Shown: positions 16,659-25,561 of the stretch, piece by piece
How positions within the stretch are numbered: position 1 is the stretch's first letter
How the letters are laid out: the number at the start of each line of letters is the position of its first letter
Origin: Acidobacteriota bacterium
Lineage (GTDB): Bacteria; Acidobacteriota; Holophagae; Acanthopleuribacterales; Acanthopleuribacteraceae
NCBI GenBank assembly: GCA_030066195.1
Contig: JASJCB010000014.1
Location: forward strand, 16,649-80,648
Length of the DNA: 64,000 nucleotides
Direction of reading: 5' to 3'
Translations under genes and position numbers: made by a program
Notes under the pieces: generated by a model
The model's input: the letters and a program-made list of their open reading frames with translations, nothing else
Databases searched by the model: none
Told to the model about the DNA's origin: nothing

Positions 16659-18720
16659 CCGGTTGCTCCTTTTGCTTCTTGTAATCCGCCAGCATGGCCG
16701 CGACATTCGCCAGGGCATGGTCCACTTTTTCAGCTTGTTGATGCGCTGACCAATTGGCTCTTGGATTGGGCGACGCGCCGCTATGAATCCCGGTAATGTC
16801 CTGCATATCGAAAAGCGGCGAGGTCAAAAGCAGATCGGGGGTCATGCCGGCCAATTCCTCATCGATGCGCACCACATCGCTCAAACCGCTTTCCCTATCC
16901 TGGACAATCTTGAGGAATACCGAACCGGCCGGCGCACCGAGCAAAGGGATGGAACTGTGGGTACTGGCTACAAACTGTACATTGGGGAAATGTTCCGATA
17001 AAAGTACCGGTAAGCGCACCTGCCAGTTGGGATGAAGATGGTTCTCCAGTTCATCGATCAACACCAAACCGCAAAGCTCGGACGGATCGGTGATCTCCGG
17101 TTGACCGGCAAAAAGGCGGATGATCATATCACCGATCATGGCATAGATGCTCTTGGGCCCGGCGGCCAACTGGCGGTGATCTGCCGGGCGGTCACCGGCC
17201 CAAAAGACAATGCGGCTGCGATCATCCAGGGCAACGCGATCCACCTGAGGCATTAAACGGCCCAATAGATCAAGCACCAGGTTAATTCTGGCTTCGGCAA
17301 TACCGGCCTCAGGTTCCCGACCACCCAAGGCCAGAATGCGCTGATCTTTGATCCAATCCCGCTCCAGGTCCAACAAGACGCCGCGTTGTTTGAACAGGCT
17401 GTAAACCGGAATGCGTTTGGATTTTTCAAAATCCTCCTCCGCCTCGGATACAAAACGCAACCTGGCCGGACCGTAACCCACGACTCGGTAGAAACCGCCG
17501 TAGTGCTTGCCGTCGACGAAGGAACTCAGGTGAGATTGACCCTCTACTTGCAATTCCACGGACAGGCGAGTGTTGTTGTCGATGAGCTGTTCGGCGCCTC
17601 GGCCTCCGTTCAAAGCAACGGCCAGCGCTTGCAGAAAACAGGTTTTGCCGATGGCATTCTCGCCGGTGAGAAAGATCCAAGGCACATCGGCGGGTAGAGC
17701 CTCTGCATCCTTGGAGGCCATCGGGCCTAACCCCTCAACCATCCAGCGCGTGAGCGTGACGGGAAGAACCTTCGATCCCTTGCCGGTCTCGGGAAACTGC
17801 CTGGTCGCGGTCAATGGATGAGGCTGGAAACGACGCTGGAATAACAGGTTGCGCATCTCACCGTTTGACTTCAAGAGGCCGATATCCCGTAGAAGGGCAA
17901 ACCCCGAGTCTTTGCGACTCATCAGAGGCGACAGGTGTACGTCCCCAAGCCGGTCTTTAAGGAAGCGTTCGATGTGATCCAACAACGGATCTTCGGCGAT
18001 AAAAGCCTTCATATCCGGCAGTCGGCCCTCGTTTTGCCCCATCTGCGCCAATAATTTCTGAGTGAAGTAGGGATGCCCTCCGGTCCAAGCATAAACGGTT
18101 GAAGCAAAGTTCAGATCACCAGCCAACGTTACGACCTGGTCCAGGTTGAAATCCTCGAGTTGACAGTTCAGGTACACATTGAACAAGGGGGAGCCGGGGC
18201 CTTTTTCGATATGCAACATTCGCGTGAGTGTCATCACCACGGATAAGGAGCCCCTACCTTCTGAGCTTTCCACACTCAAAGAGTTAAGGGAGCGCAGTGC
18301 TTGGAAAAACTCAAAACGATGGGAAGCCTCGACCAGATCTACATCATCCAGTAACAAAACAAGGTCTTTTTTGCCGGCGGCCTTTTTAAAGAAGCGGACC
18401 AGAGCCAATTGATTGTCCACGGTCTCGGTGCCCAGCTTCAACTGATCGGCGGTTTGCGCTGCCAATTCGTTATAAAACTGCGCCGGCCGCAGACCGCTTG
18501 TTGACTGTAGAGGGATATAGACAACCTGGAGGTGATCTTTGGCCAAACATTTACGTAACTGGAACAAAAAGGTGGTTTTACCGGTCTGCCAGGAGCCTTG
18601 TATGAGCGCGTAGGCGTTACCCTTTTCGACAAGGCGAAGTAACCTTTTTTGAATGGAGCGTGTCACTAATATATCCGCATGTTCCTTCTCATTTAAAGGA
18701 CCGGAATAAACAAAGGACAT
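16651..18720 (-). CDS. PtuA-like ABC/OLD-type ATPase fused to an N-terminal AAA_35-like ATPase
   Basis: A 689-residue protein with two separate NTPase modules. Residues about 10-290 resemble the AAA_35-like domain of bacterial conflict proteins: Walker A GSWQTGKTT (42-50) and Walker B VLLLDDVDL (121-129). Residues about 320-640 are a PtuA/AAA_21-type ATPase: Walker A GENAIGKT (353-360), GYGPARL (416-422), a signature-like LAAGPKSIY (518-526), Walker B LVLIDELENHLHP (552-564) and H-loop His588 in ASTHSS. Described PtuA proteins have only the second module and pair with the PtuB nuclease, which here follows with overlapping codons. ATG 18720 lies 6 bases behind GGGAGA. The N-terminal module may be a sensor or oligomerisation switch (inference). 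It leads the island that includes the NACHT-LRR gene. Confidence 0.85.
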   Translation of the reverse strand: MSFVYSGPLNEKEHADILVTRSIQKRLLRLVEKGNAYALIQGSWQTGKTTFLFQLRKCLAKDHLQVVYIPLQSTSGLRPAQFYNELAAQTADQLKLGTETVDNQLALVRFFKKAAGKKDLVLLLDDVDLVEASHRFEFFQALRSLNSLSVESSEGRGSLSVVMTLTRMLHIEKGPGSPLFNVYLNCQLEDFNLDQVVTLAGDLNFASTVYAWTGGHPYFTQKLLAQMGQNEGRLPDMKAFIAEDPLLDHIERFLKDRLGDVHLSPLMSRKDSGFALLRDIGLLKSNGEMRNLLFQRRFQPHPLTATRQFPETGKGSKVLPVTLTRWMVEGLGPMASKDAEALPADVPWIFLTGENAIGKTCFLQALAVALNGGRGAEQLIDNNTRLSVELQVEGQSHLSSFVDGKHYGGFYRVVGYGPARLRFVSEAEEDFEKSKRIPVYSLFKQRGVLLDLERDWIKDQRILALGGREPEAGIAEARINLVLDLLGRLMPQVDRVALDDRSRIVFWAGDRPADHRQLAAGPKSIYAMIGDMIIRLFAGQPEITDPSELCGLVLIDELENHLHPNWQVRLPVLLSEHFPNVQFVASTHSSIPLLGAPAGSVFLKIVQDRESGLSDVVRIDEELAGMTPDLLLTSPLFDMQDITGIHSGASPNPRANWSAHQQAEKVDHALANVAAMLADYKKQKEQPGD

Positions 18721-18919
18721 GCTTTCTCCCAGCCGGTAAGAGTCAGCAAATCGAAGATTTGATTCGCCGCCGGTTCAAAATCAGCATTATATCTTACCGT
18801 GTATTGCCCGGATTCCTCGTTTAAAACCGAATAAGACCGGGGCAAGCACATCATCTTTTCAGCGATTCACAGCTCCGGCAACCTCAATAGTTGCTTGTAC
18901 TGCGGCTCACTATTCCTCA
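18721..18919. other. Short gap upstream of the defence-like island
   Basis: About 200 bases between the 5' end of the PtuA-like gene and the 3' end of the broken propeller gene. It should contain the island promoter. I see no strong consensus elements and no small gene. Confidence 0.4.
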
Positions 18920-19897
18920 CTACTCGCCCAAGGTCGTGCGGATTTGGGCCAGGGCGTAGACCTGGATGACCGCGTCTTGTTGGGAGAGTAAAACCAGGTG
19001 GTCGTCTTCGATGCTGATGGTGCGTAGGATGATGGGTAATTTGGTCTTGAGCGAGATCTTTCCTGTTTTTAGATTGATCCGAAATAGGGTGACCTCGGTG
19101 GGTTTGCGCTCGTCTTCGGTGATGCTGCGTTCGTCGCCGGCCAGGAACCAGATGATTTCCGGGCTTTCGACCGCGACATCGAAGAGGGGGAGACCGAATC
19201 GATAGTATTTAATTTTTCGCGGTCGGTGTTTCAGGATGGCGTCGCCGAAAGGGTCTCGCTCTACTTCTTTTTTGAATAAAGCCAGGGGAACTTCTCGCTT
19301 GCTGACGAGTTGCCCCTCTTTGTTATAAATTTCGAAGGCGCCGCGTGGTTTCACGATCAGGGTGTGATCTTTGTCCAGGCGAACCGGCCAGGATTGGGAG
19401 AGATGAAATCCAATGCCGGTGTCGTCTTCCAGTTTGCCCAACAGATGCCCGGTTTCCAGATTTTTCAGGACCATCCGGTTGCGGAAGGCCTCCTCGAAGT
19501 GCAACGGTTCAAACCGGGTGCCGTCGGCCAGGTAATGGAGTCGGGGTTCGCAGGCTTCTTTTTTCTGGAAAACGCCGTCCAGGGTGAAGAGAGACCTGGA
19601 GCGACCGTAACGCTCCGCAACCACCAACAGGCCGTCGCGCAAGGCCAGGGCACCGGGTTGGTGCCTGAATTCGTCGCCTGCCTCACCAATACTGCCGATG
19701 AATTTGACGAATCCATGCTTGTTGAAAACCAGGACGGGTTGTCCTTCATCCGTCAGCTAGAGCCGCTTTCCGGTATACAGGGCATCATGGGGATAGGAGA
19801 GGAACTTATCTCCCGAGTAGGGTTGCGTATCGTCTACCTGCATGATGGGAGCCACCGGAAGACCGCCGGCGGTAATGAGTAATAGTAGGAAGGTCAT
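18920..19897 (-). pseudogene. Secreted 6-bladed beta-propeller-type gene interrupted by one in-frame amber codon
   Basis: Reading from ATG 19897, which opens a clear signal peptide (MTFLLLLITAGGLPVAP), the frame runs 325 codons to the stop at 18920. The only interruption is a TAG at 19759-19757 (codon 47). Text on both sides fits one propeller strand, ...DALYTGKRL-stop-LTDEGQPVLVFNKHG..., and a single base change from TGG (Trp) would explain the stop. The downstream part has propeller phrases (GALALRDGLLVVAERYG, AFEIYNKEGQLVSKRE). It resembles the intact propeller genes at 50922 and 57479 in plan, not in close sequence. A shorter product from TTG 19642 would lack the signal peptide. Possible explanations are recent inactivation, a read error, or programmed or suppressor readthrough. 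Confidence 0.75.
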
Positions 19898-20098
19898 TTC
19901 AAACTCGAAATCGCAGGATCCGCTCGGTCAGGATACCGGCCGGTTATAATCAAAGCATTCTATTCAAAAACTCCTTTCACCGCATTATGCGATTGCCCAC
20001 GAAGTCCTGACAGAATTGCACCCGGGACTAATCCTTTTTGTTAGAATGGTCGTATCAGTCTCCGTGCGTCAAAATCACCACCAAGGCGAGGTGTTTGG

Positions 20099-21037
20099 TT
20101 GCTGCTATCTATTGAGAACTTTACGGTTTCTTACGGCAAGAACCGTGTCCTGGACCGAATCAGCCTGGAACTGCCCAATACGTCGATCGGTCTGCTGGGT
20201 CCCAACGGGGCCGGCAAGAGTACGCTGATCAAAGCCATTCTGGGTTTGGTTCCGCCTGAAGCCGGTACCGGCCGGTTCCTGAATTTCCGCGTGGGCACCG
20301 ACGACCGCAACGTGCGCAAGTACGTGGGCTACATGCCCGAAAGCGATTGTCTGATCCCCGGTTTCAATGCGGTTCAGTACGTCAGTTATTGCGCTCAGCT
20401 CAACGGCATGGAAGAGCGCGAGGCCTTCAAGCGCGCCCACAAGGTGCTGTATCTGGCCGGTTTGGGCGAGGCGCGTTATCGCGATTTGGACACCTATTCC
20501 GCCGGCATGAAACAGCGCTTGAAGTTGGCCCAGGCCATTGTCCACGATCCCTACCTGGTCTTTCTGGACGAACCCACCAACGGCCTGGACCCCGAGGGCC
20601 GCGAGGAAATGCTGGACCTGATCCGGCAAATCGCGGAAATCGAGAACCGTTGCGTGGTGCTGTCCTCCCACTTGATGCGCGACGTGGAGCGTTGCACCAA
20701 GTACCTGGTGATCATGGACAAAAGCCAGATCAAGTGCACGGGCTATATCCGCGACCTGTGCGCCGGACAGGCCAATCGCTACCGCTTGCGCGTGAATGAA
20801 CGCCACCGGGGCGCCGCCGACATCCTGAAGCAGAACGGTTACCGGATCGACCTGGTCCACCCGCGTCAGCCCGAGTTGGAGACCACCTTGCGCGACGATC
20901 AGGCGCCTCGCGACCTGTTCCGGATCTTGATCAATGAAGGCATCCAGATCCGCAAACTCATCCCCCGGCATTTCACGGTGGAGGAAATCTATCGCAAACA
21001 CGTTTCCGTAGGTGGTGACCATGACAAAGAAAAGTGA
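20099..21037 (+). CDS. ABC-2 exporter ATP-binding protein (first of operon)
   Basis: A 312-residue nucleotide-binding subunit. Walker A GPNGAGKST (34-42), signature YSAGMKQ (133-139), Walker B LVFLDEP (153-159) and H-loop His191 in LSSHLM are intact. The C-terminal ~90 residues form the accessory domain typical of drug/antibiotic and gliding-type ABC-2 exporters. The start is TTG 20099 behind GAGG; no ATG fits. Its 3' end overlaps the permease gene by 17 bases. The four genes 20099-23738 form one operon of two ATPase/permease pairs. The substrate cannot be read from sequence. Confidence 0.9.
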   Translation: MLLSIENFTVSYGKNRVLDRISLELPNTSIGLLGPNGAGKSTLIKAILGLVPPEAGTGRFLNFRVGTDDRNVRKYVGYMPESDCLIPGFNAVQYVSYCAQLNGMEEREAFKRAHKVLYLAGLGEARYRDLDTYSAGMKQRLKLAQAIVHDPYLVFLDEPTNGLDPEGREEMLDLIRQIAEIENRCVVLSSHLMRDVERCTKYLVIMDKSQIKCTGYIRDLCAGQANRYRLRVNERHRGAADILKQNGYRIDLVHPRQPELETTLRDDQAPRDLFRILINEGIQIRKLIPRHFTVEEIYRKHVSVGGDHDKEK

Positions 21038-21986
21038 GATTTACGCCCAGGGTTACGAACCCTGGGAAGGCGAACGCGGGCCCACCGATCCCATCGACAA
21101 GATCTTCCGCCATCCCGCCGTGTTGATCGGGCGCGGAACTCTGAGGAATGTCAGCTTCATGCCCTCGGGTTGCTTTTTGCGACTGGGTTTCTTCATCCTG
21201 GTTATTCTGCCGATCGCGGGTTATTTCTTCATGGTGGCGATCTCCTCCATCGCCCGCTTCCAGATCGAAAACCTGAAGAACAGCGAAACCTTCGGCGACA
21301 TCGCCCGGCCGCTGGCGGAACTTTGGGCTCAGACCAGTTCGGAAACCACCGAGGCGCAAATCCACCTGGCCACCATCCTCATCCCGTCGCTTACCTTCAG
21401 CGTGTTCGCCATGATCTTCTACGGCTCCCAGTTGATCAGCCGGGAAAAACAGGCCAACGCCTTGCAGGTTTACTTTGCCAAGGCCATTACACGCGCCGAT
21501 TACGTCATCGGCAAGTTCATGGTGATCGGCGTTTTGACCGGATTGTTTACCCTGGTTCCCTCCGCCCTGATCATTTTGTTGGGGCTGGTGCTCAGTCCCG
21601 ATTTCGTGGAGTTCATCAGCCAGTCCTGGTACGTCCCCATTTTGACCGGGTCCTATTGGCTGGTCCTGACGGCGTCCTTCGGCAGCATTACCCTGTTCTT
21701 CTCGGCCTGTTTCGACAAGTCGTATATGGCCGCTGTCGGCTTTATCGGCTTCGGCTTCTTCTGCATGGTCAGCTCCATCGTGCTGGGCGCCCTGTTCGGC
21801 ATGCCGGACATCTTGACCGGGCTGAACTGGGGCAAGGGCATCTACGACATCGCCACGGCCATCTTCGAGCTACAGATCGACTTCGGTTCCCGCTTGTTCT
21901 GGCAGTTGGTCGACCTGGGCGCGATCACGCTACTCGGCATCTTCCTGCTCTTCAAGAAGATTCAGCCCGTGGAGGTGATCAAATGA
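21021..21986 (+). CDS. ABC-2 type exporter permease
   Basis: A 321-residue integral membrane protein with an N-terminal cytoplasmic segment (about 1-50), a first membrane helix around 58-78 (LGFFILVILPIAGYFFMVAI) and a long extracytoplasmic loop with ETTEAQIHLAT. Five further helices follow, including one with FSVFAMIFYGSQLISREKQA, the ABC2_membrane hallmark where the coupling helix follows the second helix. ATG 21021 is favoured by AGGTGG 6 bases upstream, although GTG codons at 21012 and 21015 are in frame. The stop overlaps the next ATG (ATGA). It works with one of the flanking ATPases. Confidence 0.88.
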   Translation: MTKKSEIYAQGYEPWEGERGPTDPIDKIFRHPAVLIGRGTLRNVSFMPSGCFLRLGFFILVILPIAGYFFMVAISSIARFQIENLKNSETFGDIARPLAELWAQTSSETTEAQIHLATILIPSLTFSVFAMIFYGSQLISREKQANALQVYFAKAITRADYVIGKFMVIGVLTGLFTLVPSALIILLGLVLSPDFVEFISQSWYVPILTGSYWLVLTASFGSITLFFSACFDKSYMAAVGFIGFGFFCMVSSIVLGALFGMPDILTGLNWGKGIYDIATAIFELQIDFGSRLFWQLVDLGAITLLGIFLLFKKIQPVEVIK

Positions 21987-22906
21987 ATCAAATATTCGTG
22001 AATAAGGTCTCCAAGTGGTACGGCGATGTTTCGGCCCTCAACGAGGTCAGCCTGGAGTTGGAGCCCGGCGTGCTGGGCCTGCTGGGTCCCAACGGCGCGG
22101 GCAAATCGACCCTGTTGAAGTTGATGGCGGGCCAGTTGGACGCCAGCCTGGGCAATATCACGGTGCTGGGCAGAACCTACGCTCAAGACGCCACGCTGTT
22201 CTACGATATCGGCTTCTGCCCGGAGCAGGACAGCCTTTGGGAGGAGTTCAGCGGCGGCCAGTTCCTCTCGGCCATGCTGAAGTTGCACGGCTGGGGTGCG
22301 CACGACGCCGATCGCCGCACGAAGGAATTGATCGGCCTCTTCGACCTGGAAAGAGCCGGGAACCGCAGGGTCAAGGGTTACTCCAAGGGCATGCGTCAGA
22401 AGTTGCGCATCGCCCAGGCGTTGGCGCATAACCCCAAAGTGCTGTTCCTGGACGAACCCATGGCCGGGCTCGACGCCACCAGCCGCGCCTTTGTGGCCGA
22501 CCTGGTCCAGGAGATGGGCGAGCAGGACCGCATTGTGGTCATCTCCAGCCATATCCTGCACGAGGTGGAGAGCATCACCAAGGACATGGTGCTCATCAAC
22601 CAGGGCCAGCTGCGGGCGCGCGGCAATGTCTACGAAATCCGCGAGTTGCTGACCGACCATCCGCTGCAACTGGAGTTGACCGTCAGCGATCCCCGCACCC
22701 TGGTGCGCGTCTGCATGGAGTACAACCACGTGGTCAAGATCGAGTTGGACCCGACCGATCCCGAGCGGATCATCCTGTTTACCCAACACCAGAACCAGTT
22801 CTTCAAGGACCTGCCCGAAATCCTGGAACGCGGCGACCTGAAACTGAAGAGCCTGCACGCCGAGGACGAAGACATGGAATCGGTCTTCAAGTATCTGGTC
22901 AAGTAA
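21983..22906 (+). CDS. ABC-2 exporter ATP-binding protein (second of operon)
   Basis: A 307-residue ATPase subunit with GPNGAGKST (35-43), YSKGMRQ (133-139), VLFLDEP (153-159) and His190 (ISSHIL). The start ATG 21983 overlaps the permease stop (ATGA) and has an excellent GGAGGTGATC upstream, so translation is coupled. It resembles the first ATPase in layout but the sequences are well diverged, so this is not a recent duplication. It probably powers the permease at 22917 or forms a heterodimer with the first ATPase. Much longer in-frame coding to the left (to 21170) is out of frame with the permease and is rejected. Confidence 0.92.
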   Translation: MNQIFVNKVSKWYGDVSALNEVSLELEPGVLGLLGPNGAGKSTLLKLMAGQLDASLGNITVLGRTYAQDATLFYDIGFCPEQDSLWEEFSGGQFLSAMLKLHGWGAHDADRRTKELIGLFDLERAGNRRVKGYSKGMRQKLRIAQALAHNPKVLFLDEPMAGLDATSRAFVADLVQEMGEQDRIVVISSHILHEVESITKDMVLINQGQLRARGNVYEIRELLTDHPLQLELTVSDPRTLVRVCMEYNHVVKIELDPTDPERIILFTQHQNQFFKDLPEILERGDLKLKSLHAEDEDMESVFKYLVK

Positions 22907-22916
22907 GGGGTTGGAG

Positions 22917-23738
22917 ATGAATGAAATCAAAGTGAATCACAATCAAGTTCACCTGGCTTTTACCCTGGGCAAGATCACGGCCCATCGCTTGATCAAGCGT
23001 CATTTCACCTGGGTCTTTTTGTTGCTGGGTTGCGCACCGGCGATGATCGCCACGTTCTGGATCGGGGTGCAGTTGGATTTTTGGGATGCGCCCAAGCTGC
23101 CGTTTGCCTTGTTCCAGGACCTGTTGGGTTTGTATTTCGGCTTGTTCTACGTGCCCCTGCTGGCGATTCTGCTCGGCCAGGGCGTGATTTCCGAGGAAGT
23201 GGAAACCAAGAACCTGACTTTTACCCTGGTGCGTCCGCTACGCCGGGAATCCATTGTGGCCGGCCGCTTTCTGGGACACCTGTTCGTGGGTTGGATCCTG
23301 GTCGGCGTCTCGCTGGTGGTTGTCTACATGGGCAATATGATGTTCCAATTCGAGAACTTCTTCAGCGAGTTGCTGTACCTGATCCGCTCGGTGATCATCA
23401 TGTGCTTCGGCTTCATGGGTTACCTGGGCATCGTCGCTCTGTTCGGCACCCTGCTCAAGCGCATGTCCATCGTACTGTGCATCTTCTGGGTCTTGATGGA
23501 TGTCTTCTTTTCGCGCCTGCCGGTCAGCAAACTACAGGCCGTCAGCGTGCAGTACCGCATGCTGGCCAGCTTTCCGGACGGCGAACTGCCCACCCAGTTC
23601 GGGTTGGCCTTCACCAAGATCACGGCGGCGCCCATGTACCTGGGCTTCACCTTCTGTCTGTTGTTCGCGGCGACCTGTTGCGCCGTGATGACCTGGCGAA
23701 TCCGCAAAGAAGTGATCTTATCGGGCGGCATCAAATAA
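22917..23738 (+). CDS. ABC-2 type exporter permease (second)
   Basis: A 273-residue membrane protein with six predicted helices, the first at about 32-52 (FTWVFLLLGCAPAMIATFWIG). After the second helix comes ISEEVETKNLTFTLVRPLRR, the cytoplasmic coupling segment that mirrors ISREKQANALQVYFAKAITR in the first permease. ATG 22917 is used; TTG 22911 is an alternative. It starts 10 bases after the preceding ATPase. A strong bidirectional hairpin at 23746-23768 closes the operon. Confidence 0.88.
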   Translation: MNEIKVNHNQVHLAFTLGKITAHRLIKRHFTWVFLLLGCAPAMIATFWIGVQLDFWDAPKLPFALFQDLLGLYFGLFYVPLLAILLGQGVISEEVETKNLTFTLVRPLRRESIVAGRFLGHLFVGWILVGVSLVVVYMGNMMFQFENFFSELLYLIRSVIIMCFGFMGYLGIVALFGTLLKRMSIVLCIFWVLMDVFFSRLPVSKLQAVSVQYRMLASFPDGELPTQFGLAFTKITAAPMYLGFTFCLLFAATCCAVMTWRIRKEVILSGGIK

Positions 23739-23745
23739 GCAAAAG

Positions 23746-23768
23746 CGGGAGGGCGTGACGCCCTCCCG
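23746..23768. terminator. Bidirectional hairpin between convergent genes
   Basis: Perfect 9-bp or longer stem (CGGGAGGGC pairing with GCCCTCCCG) around a 5-base loop, 8 bases after the permease stop. The minus-strand side is followed by a T-rich stretch (CTTTTGCTTATTT), so it may also end the metX transcript. Confidence 0.75.
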
Positions 23769-23799
23769 TCAAACCTATATGGTACTTAATTGGAGTCTG

Positions 23800-24228
23800 T
23801 CAGCTCTTGACCATTCCTTCCGGTAGACGGAAATGGAAGCCGGCCGAGCGCACCATGATCTCGGTTTCCCGCCACAGGATCTTGCCGTCTTCGGTAGAAA
23901 GATCGAAGAACAGATCGATCTTGGGGCTGGTCCACAGGACCAGGCGCAGGCGTTCATCGCCCGTGAACTCAGCCGCGCCGACATTGGCCTCGCGGCGGAA
24001 GAGCCGCTGCATGATGGTCAAGGGCTTCTCGTTTTCCGTACGAATACCGTTCTCGGCCATGTCGGGGTAGGTGGTGAACTGCTCATTGTTGCCCGCGTAT
24101 TGAACCAGGACGCCTTGTATCTCGAAGATGACGCCGGTTAGTCCGCTTTGACTGGACTCGGGATCGGGAATGCCGATAGTTCTTTGCGCCGAGTCGATGG
24201 TGCGCCGCCAATAACGTGGTTTACTCAT
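23800..24228 (-). CDS. Hypothetical protein coupled to metX
   Basis: A 142-residue soluble protein with no signal peptide, no membrane segment and no motif I recognise. It is beta-rich with an alternating charged/hydrophobic pattern (LRLVLWTSPKIDLFFDLS, IMVRSAGFHFRLPEG). Its ATG 24228 lies one base after the stop codon region of metX, and the GAGGGG serving it overlaps the metX 3' end, so the two are translated from one message. This is a plausible accessory to methionine synthesis or simply a co-transcribed conserved protein. Confidence 0.7.
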   Translation of the reverse strand: MSKPRYWRRTIDSAQRTIGIPDPESSQSGLTGVIFEIQGVLVQYAGNNEQFTTYPDMAENGIRTENEKPLTIMQRLFRREANVGAAEFTGDERLRLVLWTSPKIDLFFDLSTEDGKILWRETEIMVRSAGFHFRLPEGMVKS

Positions 24229-24229
24229 A

Positions 24230-25432
24230 TCAACCCCTCGGCGCCTCGTCCAGGAAGGTGCGTATCTTATGATCGAACCAGTCTACCTCAACCAGAAAAG
24301 CATCGTGACCGGCGTTGCTGCGCAGTTTGGCCAGGTGCGTGTCCTTGCCCAATTTGCGCAGCAGTTTGTATACGGCTTCCTGCTCCTCGAAGGGAAACAA
24401 GATGTCGGTATCGACGCCGATGATAAGGGTCCGCGCTTGAATGCGTTTGACGCCCGCCTCATAGGTGTTGAATCCGTAACCCAGGCTGTAATGGTCCATG
24501 GCCTTGGACAGGAAGAGAAAGCTGTTGGCGTCGTAATCGGCGGCCAGTTTGTCGCCCATATGCGCGAGATAGCTCTCCACCTGGAATTCGGGTCCGAAGT
24601 TATAGCCGATATCGGCGCGCGTGCGGCCGAAGCGTTCATTGAATTCGCGTCCGCTACGGTAGGTGATATTGCCGATCTGGCGCGCCACCGACATGCTGCG
24701 CACCGGTTTTTCTTCGCGGTCGTAGTACCAACCGTCGGCATAGGCGGGATCGGCCAGGATGACTTGGCGCTGGACATAGCGGTAGGCGATGGACTGGGCG
24801 CCGGGCCGGCCGGTAGCGGAGATCATAATGGTGTTCTCCACGGCATCGGCAAAACGCGCCGCGTATTCCAAGGCAACCATGCCGCCCATGGACGCGCCCA
24901 TGGAACAGAACACGCGCTCTATGCCCAGATGGTCGACAACCAGCTTGCAGCTCTCGGCAAGGTCCTGCAGCAACACTGGCGGAAAGTCCGGCCCGTAGGG
25001 TTTGTCGGTTGCCGGATTGAGATGAGACGGCCCGGTGGAGCCGAAGCAGGAACCCAGGTAATTGAAGCAGATCACGAAATACTTATCGGTATCCAAGGCC
25101 AGGCCGGGTCCGATCATGGCTTCCCACCAGCCCGGTTTGTCCTGACGATTGTGAGAGGCCGCGTGGGCCGAGGAGGACAAACCGGTAAACAAAAGGACCA
25201 CGTTGCCTTTGTCCACGGCCAATTGACCCCAGGTTTCGTAGGCCGTTTCGATACCTGGCAAGATGCCGCCCAAAGTCAGGTGAAAAGGCGCTTCGTGGGT
25301 ATAGATCTGTCGATATTTGTGCGCGGTCATCTCGGGAGCCCCATTTTCCTCAGCGGGGCTCATTATAGCTTGCCGAAGGATGGGCTTCATACTTTTTTGC
25401 CGTTTTTCCAGGGTGCCGGCCGCCTTTGGCAA
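24230..25432 (-). CDS. metX: Homoserine O-acetyltransferase
   Basis: Alpha/beta-hydrolase-fold acyltransferase that activates homoserine with acetyl-CoA for methionine synthesis. In the 400-residue reading the nucleophile is Ser181 in the elbow GASMGGM, the acid is Asp343 (VDTDILFP) and the base is His376 (SNAGHDAFL). Family blocks YETWG, GLSSSAHAA, NYLGSCFGSTGPS and ALEYAARF are all present. The start is uncertain: TTG 25432 has a good GGGGAGG five bases upstream, while ATG 25363 or 25330 would give the more usual 366-377 residues. Whether the donor is acetyl- or succinyl-CoA cannot be settled by eye; acetyl is the family default. It is transcribed with the small gene at 23800 and diverges from the CCA-enzyme gene. 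Confidence 0.92.
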   Translation of the reverse strand: MPKAAGTLEKRQKSMKPILRQAIMSPAEENGAPEMTAHKYRQIYTHEAPFHLTLGGILPGIETAYETWGQLAVDKGNVVLLFTGLSSSAHAASHNRQDKPGWWEAMIGPGLALDTDKYFVICFNYLGSCFGSTGPSHLNPATDKPYGPDFPPVLLQDLAESCKLVVDHLGIERVFCSMGASMGGMVALEYAARFADAVENTIMISATGRPGAQSIAYRYVQRQVILADPAYADGWYYDREEKPVRSMSVARQIGNITYRSGREFNERFGRTRADIGYNFGPEFQVESYLAHMGDKLAADYDANSFLFLSKAMDHYSLGYGFNTYEAGVKRIQARTLIIGVDTDILFPFEEQEAVYKLLRKLGKDTHLAKLRSNAGHDAFLVEVDWFDHKIRTFLDEAPRG

Positions 25433-25561
25433 AAGAACCTCCCCGGCGGTTTATGCCGATCTGCCGTAGTTTACGCAAAAAGTACCGGAAAGGCTTCCCG
25501 CTGTGGTTAGATAACAGGCGTCCGAAAACATTTCGGGTCGGGTCGCGTATCTACAGAAGCC

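Noticed and set aside
15655..18720. Retron with Septu-type effectors
   Set aside because: PtuA/PtuB-like effectors are present, but no reverse transcriptase gene and no msr-msd-like inverted repeats were found beside them.
21170..21982. Long N-terminal extension in frame with the second ABC ATPase
   Set aside because: Covers the permease gene in another frame; the ATPase clearly starts at 21983 with GGAGGTGATC and family-typical N-terminus.
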